Shown here one piece after another: positions 1 through 8,258 of a stretch of DNA of 58,980 bases. The DNA lies in NCBI RefSeq assembly GCF_004000785.1, contig NZ_BILX01000040.1, positions 1 through 58,980 of the forward strand, written 5' to 3'. Both the position numbers and the translations under genes were made by a program. Each line of letters opens with the position of its first letter. Within the stretch, counting starts at the first letter, position 1. Under the pieces are notes generated by a model that did not search any database, had not been told where the DNA came from, and saw only the letters and a list, made by a program, of their open reading frames with translations. This DNA is from Paenibacillus ehimensis NBRC 15659. Lineage in GTDB: Bacteria > Bacillota > Bacilli > Paenibacillales > NBRC-103111.

Positions 1-1436
1 TTGCCTTCCTTCGCATTCTTGGCATCCTGCTCCTGCTTGGCTTTAATATAAGCTTCCTGCCCTTTTTCCTGCATCGTCTTGAGCGCGTCGTCCACCGATT
101 TCTTGCCTTCGATGACGGACTGGATTTCGTTTCCGGCCAGCTCGTTGAACGGTTGATAAAATCCCATCGGGATTTTGTTGTAGTTTTTGTAAAGGCTGTT
201 CTCACTCATTTTCAGCATATAGAACGGCTCCATACTGCGGCCCTCGCGTTCTTTGGCATAGGCCGTTCGGGAAAGCATCGCCCCGTCTTCGGACTTGGAT
301 AGCAATCTGGCCATTTCCTCGCTGTTGATATACTTGACGAGCTCCCAAGCCGCTCTCGGATTGGACGAGTTGGCATTGACGGCGAACAGCCCGGAAAGGG
401 AGACGGAGTTCGAAACTTCCGGGTTTTTCGGATCGACCGGTACGGTAACGATATCCCAGTTGACAGGCGTTACGTCTTTCATCGTTTCCTTGGCGCGTTG
501 AAGGCTGTTAATCATATAAGAACCTTCAACCGTCATAGCAAGTCTTCCGGTGGCGAACAAATCTTTCTTCATATGGTCTTCCATCGTCATCGGCTTATTC
601 GGATCGAATTTTTCGTCGCTGCCGGCAAACACCGCCCCCGATTTTAAAGCTTCCACTGTCGTAAGAAGCGCTTCTTTCCAGCCGTCCGATTGGATTGTGA
701 CCGCTCCTTTGTCCGGGTCGACGAAGGATAATCCGCTGGTCCCTCCGATAGCGTTCATCATTTGATAAGCAACTTGCTTCTTATCGGAGAAAGCAAACGA
801 TGCGTTCTGGGCAAAGCCATAGATCCGGTTGTCCCCTTGTCCGTCCTTCGGGAACCGCTTGGCGAGGTCCAGCACTTCGTTCCAGGTCATCTTGTTTTTC
901 GGCAGCGGGACGCCGTGCTTCTCGAATAAATCCTTATTATAAAATAGCGCCTGACCGTAGAAGGAAGGGGTCAACCCGTAAATATTGCCGTTGCCTTTCG
1001 CTTTGATTTGCTCCACGACGCTCGGCAAAATATTTTCGATATCGAACTTGTCCTGACGAATGACGTCGTCGAGCTGGTACAGCTTGCCGTCGTTGGCCCA
1101 CTTCTCGAACAGATCCGGCGAATCGAACAAAAGCACATCCGGTTTTTCTTCGTCAATAAGCTTCTGGAATTCCTCGTTCGGATCCTTGCCGCTGCCGTAG
1201 ATGCCTTGCGTGGAAACGACTTGCACGTCAATATTCGGAAATTTTGCCGAGAACAAGTTGCCGTACTGCTGGAAGAAGTAACCTTTGTCCCAGAATACGA
1301 CCTTGATGCTTGCTTTCTCGTCTTTGCCGAGCTCCTTAAGCGTCTTGGACGGTTTGTCTCCTCCCCCGGAATTACATCCCGCAATCAGCACAGCTACAGC
1401 CAATCCGGCCGTGAGCCCAATACGACTTCGTTTCAT
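1..1436 (-). CDS. Sugar ABC transporter solute-binding lipoprotein (C-terminus cut by window edge)
   Basis: Extracellular solute-binding protein of the family 1 (maltose/oligosaccharide) type, expected to be tethered to the outer face of the membrane and to deliver a sugar to an ABC permease. The reading frame starts at an ATG at 1436 and runs open to the left edge; about 478 residues are visible. The N-terminus has a basic start, a hydrophobic stretch and the lipobox LIAGC at about residues 17-21. The mature part carries typical features such as KPDVLLFDSPDLF and VPLPKNKMTWNEV. It ends in AKNAKEG, and the paralogue at 2519-3946 ends in NNAKEN, so only a few residues should be missing. The two proteins align along their whole length, which indicates a duplication. 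No permease gene lies in the window next to it. A GGTGG-like ribosome site precedes the ATG. The substrate is unknown. Confidence 0.9.
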   Translation of the reverse strand, partial: MKRSRIGLTAGLAVAVLIAGCNSGGGDKPSKTLKELGKDEKASIKVVFWDKGYFFQQYGNLFSAKFPNIDVQVVSTQGIYGSGKDPNEEFQKLIDEEKPDVLLFDSPDLFEKWANDGKLYQLDDVIRQDKFDIENILPSVVEQIKAKGNGNIYGLTPSFYGQALFYNKDLFEKHGVPLPKNKMTWNEVLDLAKRFPKDGQGDNRIYGFAQNASFAFSDKKQVAYQMMNAIGGTSGLSFVDPDKGAVTIQSDGWKEALLTTVEALKSGAVFAGSDEKFDPNKPMTMEDHMKKDLFATGRLAMTVEGSYMINSLQRAKETMKDVTPVNWDIVTVPVDPKNPEVSNSVSLSGLFAVNANSSNPRAAWELVKYINSEEMARLLSKSEDGAMLSRTAYAKEREGRSMEPFYMLKMSENSLYKNYNKIPMGFYQPFNELAGNEIQSVIEGKKSVDDALKTMQEKGQEAYIKAKQEQDAKNAKEG

Positions 1437-1567
1437 TGCTTTTTCTCCACCTTTTCCGAAAGACAGCATATTACCTTGCCGCGCCGTCTTTTCCAATTAT
1501 TTCTTCATCCCACTCTAATAGACGGATGAAAGGCAGAAAAGAATTCATTTTTTTTCTAAAATTTTCT

Positions 1568-2418
1568 TTATAATTTTTTTACAATCCGTTCTCGGGGTCG
1601 AATTCGATCGGTAGCGCTTGGCGTCCGAAAAAGAAAGAGTTCGGAATCGGGGCAAGTGAGGCGCCTTACGCCAGATGGATGATTGGCCGAAGCCAGCCAG
1701 AGAACCAGGACATCGTCCTTTTTCAAGTGGCAGCCCTGAAACTCGGTATCCTGCTTCACAAACCTCAGGACCGCTTGAACAGGGGAATAAAACCGCGGCG
1801 TTTCTTCGATCATCGTATTTAAACGTTCGGCGTTTCCGCAAATCGCAGGCTGCAGCTCGTTGCGTTCGGTAAGCAGCCGTACGAAATTGCCGAGCAAATT
1901 CGTTGTCGTCTCGTTCCCGGCAATGAGCAGCAGGATGCAAAACTCCACGATTTGATTAAGGGTCAATTTTTCCCCGTTCACCTCGGCATAAACGATCTGG
2001 GAAATGAGGTCGTCCTGCGGATCGCTCCGTCGAAGCTCGATCACCCGCCGGAAATAGGCTTCCAGCTCCCACGCGCCTCCATCTGCTCGGCACGCAGCCG
2101 TTCGACCGATTCGTGATGGGCGTCCGCCGGCGCTTCGATTGTCAAATCTCCATCCGCTCCGTCAATTTTAGCTAAAAAACGGTCTCCTGCTTGGCAGCAT
2201 GAACATATGGCAGAGCACAGCGTCAATATCGTTTAGAGGCGCACTCCCAAGGGGGTTATTTCGCTGAAACGATATTTCCTGATAGGGTCGTCCGCCGCGG
2301 CACTTGCCTTCGTTGCGGAGCATAAGCTCGCCCCGGGCCTTTGGAGCGGTACCTCGGTAGGGGAAGCAATCCCGACGGAAAGTGGATTTATCTCATTTCC
2401 GGCAAGCAGCCTATTCAA
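1568..2418 (-). pseudogene. Degenerate cytochrome P450 gene
   Basis: Remnant of a bacterial cytochrome P450 (monooxygenase). The best-preserved piece is 1568-2080, read on the minus strand. It contains WELEAYFRRVIELRRSDPQD, then an I-helix oxygen-binding motif AGNETT, then EETPRFYSPVQ, which corresponds to the ExxR (K-helix) region although Pro and Phe sit where Leu is usual, then VLVLWLASAN. After that the frame is lost, and the heme-binding Cys loop (FxxGxxxCxG) is absent. Upstream (2041-2418) the sequence breaks into at least two further frames: one starts MNRLLAGNEINPLS, which looks like a P450 N-terminus, and the other contains RFLAKIDGADGDL. Without the heme ligand no active enzyme can be made. 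It lies between two paralogous binding-protein genes. The homology is solid for the 3' half and weaker toward 2418. Confidence 0.75.
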
Positions 2419-2518
2419 CCTTAACCTCTGTAAAAAAGGGCGGCGGAGTCCAGGAATGTCCGTGACCCCACCGCCTTGGGATGCCTTCTGTTACTGCCGG
2501 TTCGGCAGGCTTCACTTC

Positions 2519-3946
2519 TCAGTTTTCCTTCGCATTGTTGGCATCCTGTTCCCGCTTGGCCTTGATATAAATTTCTTGCCCTTTTTCCTGCATGGTTTTG
2601 AGCGCTTCGTCCACCGATTTTGTGCCCTCGATAACTGCCAGGAGTTCCGTACCGGCCATTTCATTGAAGGGTTGATTAAACCCGAACGGTATGGTGTCCA
2701 TGCCTTTCATCAGCATGTCTTCATTGCTATTCAGCATATAGAAAGGCTCCAAACTGCGGCCGTTCCGTTCCTTCACGTAGGCCGTTCGCGAGAGCAGCGA
2801 GCCGTCTTCGGATTTGGCCTGCAATTTGGCCATCTCGTCGCTGTTAATAAACTTGACGAGCTCCCAGGCGGCTCTTGGATTGGAAGAATCGACGTTAACG
2901 GCGAAAAGGTCCGAAAGCGATACGGCGTTGGACACGTCCGGATTTTTGGGATTGACCGGTACGGTGACGATATCCCAATTCACAGGCGGGTCTTCCGGAA
3001 GGTTCCTGGCGTTTTGAAGGTTTGGCATGGCGTAGGAGCCGTCCAGCGTCATCGCGACTTTTCCGGCGGCGAACAGGCTCCGGCCATCGTCCATAAGCAC
3101 CGTTTTATTCGGAGCGGGTTTGTTGTCAGTGCCGGTATACACCGCGCCTGATTTCAAAGCTTCCATCGCAGTTACAAGTGCATTTTTCCAGCCTTCCGAT
3201 TGAAGCGTAACCGTTCCTTTACCGGCGTCGACGTACGATAAGCCGCTGGTCCACCCGATGCTGCTCATCAAGTCTAAGCTGATGCGCTTTTTGTCGAGGA
3301 ATGCCCCGGAAGAGGCAAATCCGTAAATCCGGTTGTCTCCTTGTCCGTCCTTAGGGAACCGCTTGGCGAGGTCCAGCACCTCGTCCCAGCTCATTTTATT
3401 TTTCGGCAGCGGCACGCCGTATTTTTCGAACAAGTCTTTGTTATAGAATAGAGCCTGACTGTAAAAGAACGGGGCCAAGCCGTAGATATTGCCGTTGCCT
3501 TTCGCTTTAATCTGCTCGATGACGCTTGGCAAAATGTTCTCCACGTCAAACTTATCCTGTCGAATGACATCGTCAAGCTGGTACAGCTTCCCGTCATTCG
3601 CCCATCTCTCAAACAGATCGGACGATTGGAACATAAGCACATCCGGCTTTTCGTCGTCGATGAGCTTTTGGAATTCCTTGTTCATATCCTTGTTGGGGTT
3701 GCGGAACATTCCCTGCATGGAAACGACCTGCACGTCAATGTTCGGAAATTTCGCCGAGAACAAGTTGCCGTACTTTTGGAAGAAATAATTTTTGTCCCAG
3801 TAGACGACTTTAATGCTGGCTTTCTCGTCTTTACCAAGCTCCTTGAGCGTTTTGGAAGGCTTGTCTCCGGCCCCGCCGGAAGTACAGCCCGTCAGCAGCA
3901 CAGCCAGAGCCAACCCTGCCGTTAAACCTTTACGAATTCTCTTCAA
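2519..3946 (-). CDS. Sugar ABC transporter solute-binding lipoprotein
   Basis: Paralogue of the truncated gene at the left edge; 475 residues with the family 1 solute-binding fold, predicted lipid-anchored outside the membrane. The frame is open from an ATG at 4045, but the TTG at 3946 is chosen. It aligns exactly with the paralogue's ATG, follows GGGTGG, and puts the lipobox LLTGC about 20 residues from the start, whereas the longer version would have 33 odd residues in front. The middle contains LYQLDDVIRQDKFDVENILP and PLPKNKMSWDEVLDL, shared with the paralogue. The gene ends at 2519 before the P450 remnant. No permease or ATPase gene adjoins it, so it may serve a transporter encoded beyond the left edge. 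Substrate unknown. Confidence 0.9.
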   Translation of the reverse strand: MKRIRKGLTAGLALAVLLTGCTSGGAGDKPSKTLKELGKDEKASIKVVYWDKNYFFQKYGNLFSAKFPNIDVQVVSMQGMFRNPNKDMNKEFQKLIDDEKPDVLMFQSSDLFERWANDGKLYQLDDVIRQDKFDVENILPSVIEQIKAKGNGNIYGLAPFFYSQALFYNKDLFEKYGVPLPKNKMSWDEVLDLAKRFPKDGQGDNRIYGFASSGAFLDKKRISLDLMSSIGWTSGLSYVDAGKGTVTLQSEGWKNALVTAMEALKSGAVYTGTDNKPAPNKTVLMDDGRSLFAAGKVAMTLDGSYAMPNLQNARNLPEDPPVNWDIVTVPVNPKNPDVSNAVSLSDLFAVNVDSSNPRAAWELVKFINSDEMAKLQAKSEDGSLLSRTAYVKERNGRSLEPFYMLNSNEDMLMKGMDTIPFGFNQPFNEMAGTELLAVIEGTKSVDEALKTMQEKGQEIYIKAKREQDANNAKEN

Positions 3947-4252
3947 TGCTTGTCCACCCTTTTCCAAAGACGGATCGACGACCGTCTTGTCTGATATTTG
4001 TGTTTCCAAACCGTATAACGGATAAGGGCCATAGAAAAAGGACAACTTTTCTAAAAAACTTCATTACTCTTTGCAATAACACATCCAAATTTCGTAAAAT
4101 TTCCTCAAGACCCGGAGATTTTTTGTATCCGCTGGATGAATTCCGGAAAAATTCCAAGCCATTCTATGGATTCTACAAGCATAAACCAAGGATGTTTGAT
4201 AATGTCAATGTTGTAACCGTTGTCAAAATAACAGATCAGGAGGCATGATGTG
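3947..4252. other. Divergent intergenic region between binding protein and beta-helix genes
   Basis: About 300 bases that must carry the promoters of two divergent genes. On the plus strand a possible -10 (GATAAT, 4198-4203) precedes a perfect cre; no good -35 was found. On the minus strand no convincing promoter was identified. The open frames here are short and have no ribosome site. Confidence 0.5.
4212..4225 (+). promoter_or_regulatory. cre site (CcpA operator)
   Basis: TGTAACCGTTGTCA matches the Bacillales cre consensus TGWAANCGNTNWCA at every position. It lies just downstream of a possible -10 box (GATAAT, 4198-4203) and 27 bases before the start of the beta-helix gene. CcpA bound here would cover the transcription start and block expression when preferred sugars are present. 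Function is inferred from the motif and its position. Confidence 0.7.
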
Positions 4253-5275
4253 ATGAAAAAAAGTTGGCGTTCCCGTCTTTCCTGCATATCGACCGTTTTG
4301 ACGCTTGGCTCGGTGCTGCTCTCGTTTCCCGCTTCGTCGATGGCCGCCTCCGTCACCTGCAGTACGGCTGCTTGCTTGAAAAATGCCCTCGCTAATGCGT
4401 CGCCGGGAGACGTTATTACTTTAGCGGCGGGCGTGACGTTCAACGGCAACTTCGTAGCTGCCGCCAACGGCTCCTCAACCGGCAAGATTACGCTGCAAAG
4501 CGCCAGCGCTTCCAACAAAGCCGAGCTGAACGGCGGCGGTACGGGGAGCGGCTATGCGCTGCACGTGACAGGCGACCATTGGGTAATCAAGGATCTGAAA
4601 GTGACAAACGCCAAGAAAGGAATCATGCTCGATCATGCGAATTACACGCTGATTGACGGGGCCGAGGTGTACCAGATCGGGGAAGAGGGCGTGCATTACC
4701 GGGACGGCAGCTCCTATAATACGATCCGCAACTCGTATGTTCACGATATCGGCACCGTAAACCCTCAGTACGGAGAGGCGATATACGTCGGGTCCGACAA
4801 AGGAAAGTGGGGCACCTTTAACGCGGCGACGAACTATAACACGATTGCGAACAACACCCTGGGGCCGAATGTTGCTGCCGAGCATATCGACATTAAGGAA
4901 GGCTCTGCCGGGACGCTTGTCGAGAACAACACGTTCGACGGAACCGGGATGAGCGGCGCCAACGCTGCGGACAGCTTCATCGATGTGAAAGGGAATAACG
5001 ACGTGATCCGCAACAATACCGGCTACCGCAACGGCAACAGCAGCATCAAGGATGCGTTTCAGGTTCATCAGCGGGCGGCCGGCTGGGGACAAAACGCCTC
5101 GTTCACGAACAATACGGTCTATTTGGACAACACGACCGCCTATGTCGTGAACGCGGCCAGCGGTACGACCGCCAGCGCCTCCGGCAATACGCGTTACCCG
5201 GCCGGAAACATGTACAACGGCAGCGTCACGAGCGGGGAAAAGACGGAACGTCCGTCTGCGTCAAGCTCCCATTAA
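4253..5275 (+). CDS. Secreted right-handed parallel beta-helix protein (pectate-lyase-like fold)
   Basis: Secreted protein of 340 residues. A signal peptide (basic MKKSWRSR, a hydrophobic core, then a cleavage region near SSMAAS) covers about residues 1-32. The rest is a chain of short beta-strand coils with Asn ladders such as YNTIRNSYVH, YNTIANNTL and TLVENNTF, typical of right-handed beta-helix proteins including polysaccharide lyases. Residues 33-45 have two Cys close together (CSTAAC), possibly a disulfide. No catalytic residue can be assigned by eye, so calling it a pectate lyase would go too far. The ATG at 4253 is used because it lies 9 bases after AGGAGG; the in-frame GTG at 4250 is an alternative. 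The perfect cre upstream suggests carbohydrate-related control, which supports a polysaccharide-degrading or binding role. Confidence 0.8.
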   Translation: MKKSWRSRLSCISTVLTLGSVLLSFPASSMAASVTCSTAACLKNALANASPGDVITLAAGVTFNGNFVAAANGSSTGKITLQSASASNKAELNGGGTGSGYALHVTGDHWVIKDLKVTNAKKGIMLDHANYTLIDGAEVYQIGEEGVHYRDGSSYNTIRNSYVHDIGTVNPQYGEAIYVGSDKGKWGTFNAATNYNTIANNTLGPNVAAEHIDIKEGSAGTLVENNTFDGTGMSGANAADSFIDVKGNNDVIRNNTGYRNGNSSIKDAFQVHQRAAGWGQNASFTNNTVYLDNTTAYVVNAASGTTASASGNTRYPAGNMYNGSVTSGEKTERPSASSSH

Positions 5276-5384
5276 GCGTCATACTGTTGACTTAGTGAAG
5301 TTATTCCCGTAAGAGTTTACGTCCGCCTTTGAAACCTGTGGAAATTCCGAGAATTCTAATCCAATTCACGGGTAGATAGGGGGT

Positions 5385-5435
5385 CCCCGGAAAGTAATCG
5401 GAATAAGCTTCCAAGTGTTACTTCACTTTCCGGGG
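5385..5435. repeat. Inverted repeat, 11-bp arms
   Basis: CCCCGGAAAGT at 5385-5395 and ACTTTCCGGGG at 5425-5435 are perfect inverted arms around a 29-base loop. There is no T-run after the right arm, so it is not a normal terminator. It lies between the beta-helix gene and a separate terminator. Role unknown. Confidence 0.6.
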
Positions 5436-5490
5436 GAGGGCAGCGGCTGGAGGGATATACCCCATCGGTGTTGCAAAGCTCAACAAGCTC

Positions 5491-5524
5491 AACCGTCCTC
5501 GCTTTGGCGTGGACGGTTCTTTTT
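5491..5524 (+). terminator. Rho-independent terminator after the beta-helix gene
   Basis: AACCGTCC (5491-5498) pairs with GGACGGTT (5511-5518) and is followed by CTTTTTT. It ends plus-strand transcription and lies 10 bases before the end of the convergent ABC exporter gene. Confidence 0.8.
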
Positions 5525-5534
5525 CGTTCACAGT

Positions 5535-7250
5535 CTACGATCCGAACTGCGCTTGATGCAGCCGGCTGTACACGCCCCCTGAAGCTACGAGCTCGTCATG
5601 GCGTCCCTGCTCGGAAACTCCTTCCTCGGTAACGACGACAATGCGGTCGGCGCTGCGGATCGTGGCGAGCCGGTGGGCGATGACAAGCGTCGTGCGGCCG
5701 ACGGACAACTCGGCGAGCGATTGCTGGATGGCCGCTTCCGTCTCGGTGTCGAGCGCCGAAGTCGCTTCGTCGAGAATCAGGATCGGGGGATTTTTCAGGA
5801 ACATCCGCGCGATGGCGAGCCGCTGCTTTTGACCGCCGGACAGCTTCACGCCGCGTTCGCCGACGGGCGTCTGCAGGCCGAGCGGCAGCGAGAGGATGAA
5901 GTCCTCCAGCTTCGCCCGGCGGGCGGCGTCCCAGATTTCCGCATCCGTCGCGTTCAGCTTGCCGTAAGCGATATTGTCGCGCAGCGTGCCGGAGAATAGA
6001 AACACGTCCTGCTGCACGATGCCGATATGCTGCCGGAGCGACGAAAGCTTCATCTTCCGGATGTCCAAGCCGTCGATGGCGATGCTGCCGGATTCGATTT
6101 CGTAGAAGCGGGGCAGCAGGCTGCACAGCGTCGTTTTGCCCGCGCCGGACGGTCCGACGAAGGCGACGGTTTCCCCGGCCTGAATCGAAAGGTCGATATT
6201 TTTCAGCACCTTGGCGTGATCCTCGTATCCGAACGTCACCTTCTCGAAGCGGATATCTCCGCGTACCCGGTCAACCTTCACGGCATCCGGGGCATCGGCG
6301 ACGTCCGGCTCCGTATCCATAATTTCGATAAATCGTTTGAATCCGGCGATCCCTTTCGGATAGCTTTCCAGGAACGCGTTGATCTTCTCGATCGGCTTGA
6401 AGAAAATGTTGATCAGCAGCAAAAAGCCGACAAAATCCCCGTAAGACAGCTCTCCTTGAACGACGAACCACGCGCCGCAGATCAGCACGAACAGCGAGAT
6501 CAGCCGCATCAGCAGGTACATGCCGGACGAGCTGACCGCGATGATTTTATACGAGCGGAGCTTCGCCTCCCGGAAGTTGCTATTGCTCACCATGAATTTG
6601 TCCATCTCGTGCTCCTCGTTCGTGAACGTCTGTACGACGCGGATGCCGGTTACGCTGTCCTCCACCTGCGCGTTCACGTCGGCGATATCCGAAAACATCC
6701 GTTTGGATGCCTTGACGAGCTTCATATTGCAAACGACCACGAGCCAAATGAGCAGCGGGACGATCAGGAAGGTGAGGCAGGCCAGCTTCCAGTTGATGAA
6801 CAGCATCATCGTGAACGCGCCACAGAGCGTCATGATCGCGATAAACACGTCCTCCGGGCCGTGGTGGGCCATTTCGCCGATTTCGAACAGATCGTTCGTC
6901 ATGCGCGACATGAGATGGCCCGTTTTGTTGTTGTCGAAGAAGCGGAACGACAGCTTCTGGATATGGCCGAACAGCTGCCGGCGCATGTCGAATTCGATGT
7001 TGATGCCGAGCCGGTGGCCCCAATAGGTCACGATATATTGCAATCCCGTGCTGACAAAATACAGCGCCAGAAGACCGGCGCACGCCGCGACGATCAGCCC
7101 CCAATCCTTGCCGGGCAGCAGCTTGTCGACGATCAGCTTGACCGCCAGCGGAAAGCAGAGCTCCAGCAGCGCCGCCAGCACGGCGCAGGAGAAGTCGAGC
7201 ACGAACAGCTTCTTATATGGCGCATAATAGCTGAAAAAACGGCGAATCAT
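5535..7250 (-). CDS. ABC exporter, fused permease and ATPase (multidrug/lipid type)
   Basis: Half-size ABC exporter of 571 residues that probably works as a homodimer in the membrane, pumping a drug, lipid or peptide outward. Residues 1-300 are the six-helix transmembrane domain. The ATPase domain follows, with Walker A GPSGAGKTT, Q-loop VQQDVFLFSGT, signature LSGGQKQR, Walker B ILILDEATSALD and switch His in IAHRLATI, all intact. The frame is open to 7331, but the ATG at 7250 (MIRRFFSYYAPYKK) is preferred because exporters of this family begin this way and GGAG lies 9 bases upstream. It stands alone, without a partner half-transporter, so a homodimer is likelier than a heterodimer. The substrate cannot be told from sequence. 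Confidence 0.92.
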   Translation of the reverse strand: MIRRFFSYYAPYKKLFVLDFSCAVLAALLELCFPLAVKLIVDKLLPGKDWGLIVAACAGLLALYFVSTGLQYIVTYWGHRLGINIEFDMRRQLFGHIQKLSFRFFDNNKTGHLMSRMTNDLFEIGEMAHHGPEDVFIAIMTLCGAFTMMLFINWKLACLTFLIVPLLIWLVVVCNMKLVKASKRMFSDIADVNAQVEDSVTGIRVVQTFTNEEHEMDKFMVSNSNFREAKLRSYKIIAVSSSGMYLLMRLISLFVLICGAWFVVQGELSYGDFVGFLLLINIFFKPIEKINAFLESYPKGIAGFKRFIEIMDTEPDVADAPDAVKVDRVRGDIRFEKVTFGYEDHAKVLKNIDLSIQAGETVAFVGPSGAGKTTLCSLLPRFYEIESGSIAIDGLDIRKMKLSSLRQHIGIVQQDVFLFSGTLRDNIAYGKLNATDAEIWDAARRAKLEDFILSLPLGLQTPVGERGVKLSGGQKQRLAIARMFLKNPPILILDEATSALDTETEAAIQQSLAELSVGRTTLVIAHRLATIRSADRIVVVTEEGVSEQGRHDELVASGGVYSRLHQAQFGS

Positions 7251-7344
7251 TTCCTCACACTCCAGTAATGTTTCTACGACAACGATTTTATTTTCAGGTG
7301 ACATTATATAGCCGGACCGGTAGCGGCACAAGAGAAAAAAACGG

Positions 7345-7358
7345 TATAAACGCTTTCA
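7345..7358. promoter_or_regulatory. Possible cre site between the ABC exporter and the catabolic operon
   Basis: TATAAACGCTTTCA matches the cre consensus TGWAANCGNTNWCA at 13 of 14 positions (A for G at position 2). It lies about 30 bases upstream of the -35 box of the IclR operon and about 95 bases upstream of the exporter start on the other strand. It could act on either; control of the catabolic operon is more plausible. Confidence 0.45.
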
Positions 7359-7386
7359 CCCCGCTGCCCGAAGGGCTAAATTCCGA

Positions 7387-7416
7387 TTGACACCTTGGAA
7401 AGCGCGGTGGTACTAT
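7387..7416 (+). promoter_or_regulatory. SigA-type promoter of the IclR operon
   Basis: A perfect -35 TTGACA (7387-7392) is followed after 18 bases by TACTAT (7411-7416), one mismatch from the -10 consensus. The predicted start near 7423 is about 55 bases before the IclR start codon. Confidence 0.7.
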
Positions 7417-7440
7417 GAAAGAGTCAATTATATAAAACTG

Positions 7441-7460
7441 TGGTTTATTATACAAAACCA
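7441..7460. promoter_or_regulatory. Palindrome TGGTTT-N8-AAACCA, candidate IclR operator
   Basis: Perfect 6-bp arms around an AT-rich 8-bp centre, placed between the predicted transcription start and the ribosome site of the iclR-family gene. IclR regulators commonly bind such palindromes at their own promoters, so autoregulation is likely but unproven. Confidence 0.45.
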
Positions 7461-7478
7461 ACTGTATTTGGAGGAAGC

Positions 7479-8240
7479 ATGGACAAGAAATATTGGGTAC
7501 CTGCCCTCGAAAAATCCGACCTTGTGCTTCAAGCGATCTCGGAGCAGCCTTCCGGCCTGAAGCTGATCGACCTGTCGAAGCGGCTCGGGATCAACAAAAG
7601 CTCGATGTTTTCCCTGCTTGCCACGATGGAAGCGCTGGATTGGGTTGTACGGGAGGATGATGCGACGTATTCGCTCGGGTCCAAGCTGGGCTACATTGGA
7701 AACGCTTTTTTCAAGCAATTCAGCTTGATCGACCGGTTCCGCAAGGAAGCCTCCGTCACCAAGCATGTCCTCAAAGAGACGATTCAGCTGGCGAAGCTGG
7801 AACGGAACGAGGTGCTTTATTTGGCAAAGGAAGAGATGCCTTCCCCGGTGCGCCTATCGTCGGAGCCCGGGATCAAATTTCCCGCTCACGCAACGGCGCT
7901 GGGCAAGGCGATGCTGGCATGGGTCGACGAGCCCGACTTCGGGACGCTGTATGCTTCGGAAACGCTCGATCCGAGTCTGACGCCGCACACGCTGCAGAAG
8001 CGTTCCGACCTGATTCGCCAACTCGAGGACGTGCGGACGAACGGCTACGCCTATGATTTGCAGGAAGCGGTCATGGGGTTCTGCTGTGTGGCCGCTCCGG
8101 TTCGTTCCGGCAACGGAAAGGTCGTCGCAGCGATCAGCTGCTCCATGTTCCAGCACGAATGGGAGGCGAAGCGGGACCTGGCCCGGAACGAAATATGCGC
8201 GCTCGCCGAAAGGCTGTCGCAGTATCAAACCACCACTTAA
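7479..8240 (+). CDS. IclR-family transcriptional regulator of the sugar-acid operon
   Basis: Cytoplasmic DNA-binding protein of 253 residues. Residues 10-70 form the winged helix-turn-helix (LIDLSKRLGINKSSMFSLLA) and the rest is the IclR ligand-binding domain, including the region around GIKFPAHATALGKAMLAW, where small carboxylates or sugar acids usually bind. The frame is open from a GTG at 7440, but the ATG at 7479 sits 4 bases after GGAGGAAG and starts MDKKYW, so it is used. It is the first gene of the operon, followed within 20 bases by the first dehydrogenase. By position it should sense an intermediate of the pathway encoded by the five genes behind it. The effector is unknown. Confidence 0.9.
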   Translation: MDKKYWVPALEKSDLVLQAISEQPSGLKLIDLSKRLGINKSSMFSLLATMEALDWVVREDDATYSLGSKLGYIGNAFFKQFSLIDRFRKEASVTKHVLKETIQLAKLERNEVLYLAKEEMPSPVRLSSEPGIKFPAHATALGKAMLAWVDEPDFGTLYASETLDPSLTPHTLQKRSDLIRQLEDVRTNGYAYDLQEAVMGFCCVAAPVRSGNGKVVAAISCSMFQHEWEAKRDLARNEICALAERLSQYQTTT

Positions 8241-8258
8241 CCGAAGGATGTGAACCCC

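Noticed and set aside
2456..3151. 231-residue plus-strand frame over the second binding protein
   Set aside because: Antisense shadow without ribosome site.
6027..7268. 413-residue plus-strand frame over the ABC exporter
   Set aside because: Antisense shadow; the minus strand has all ABC motifs.
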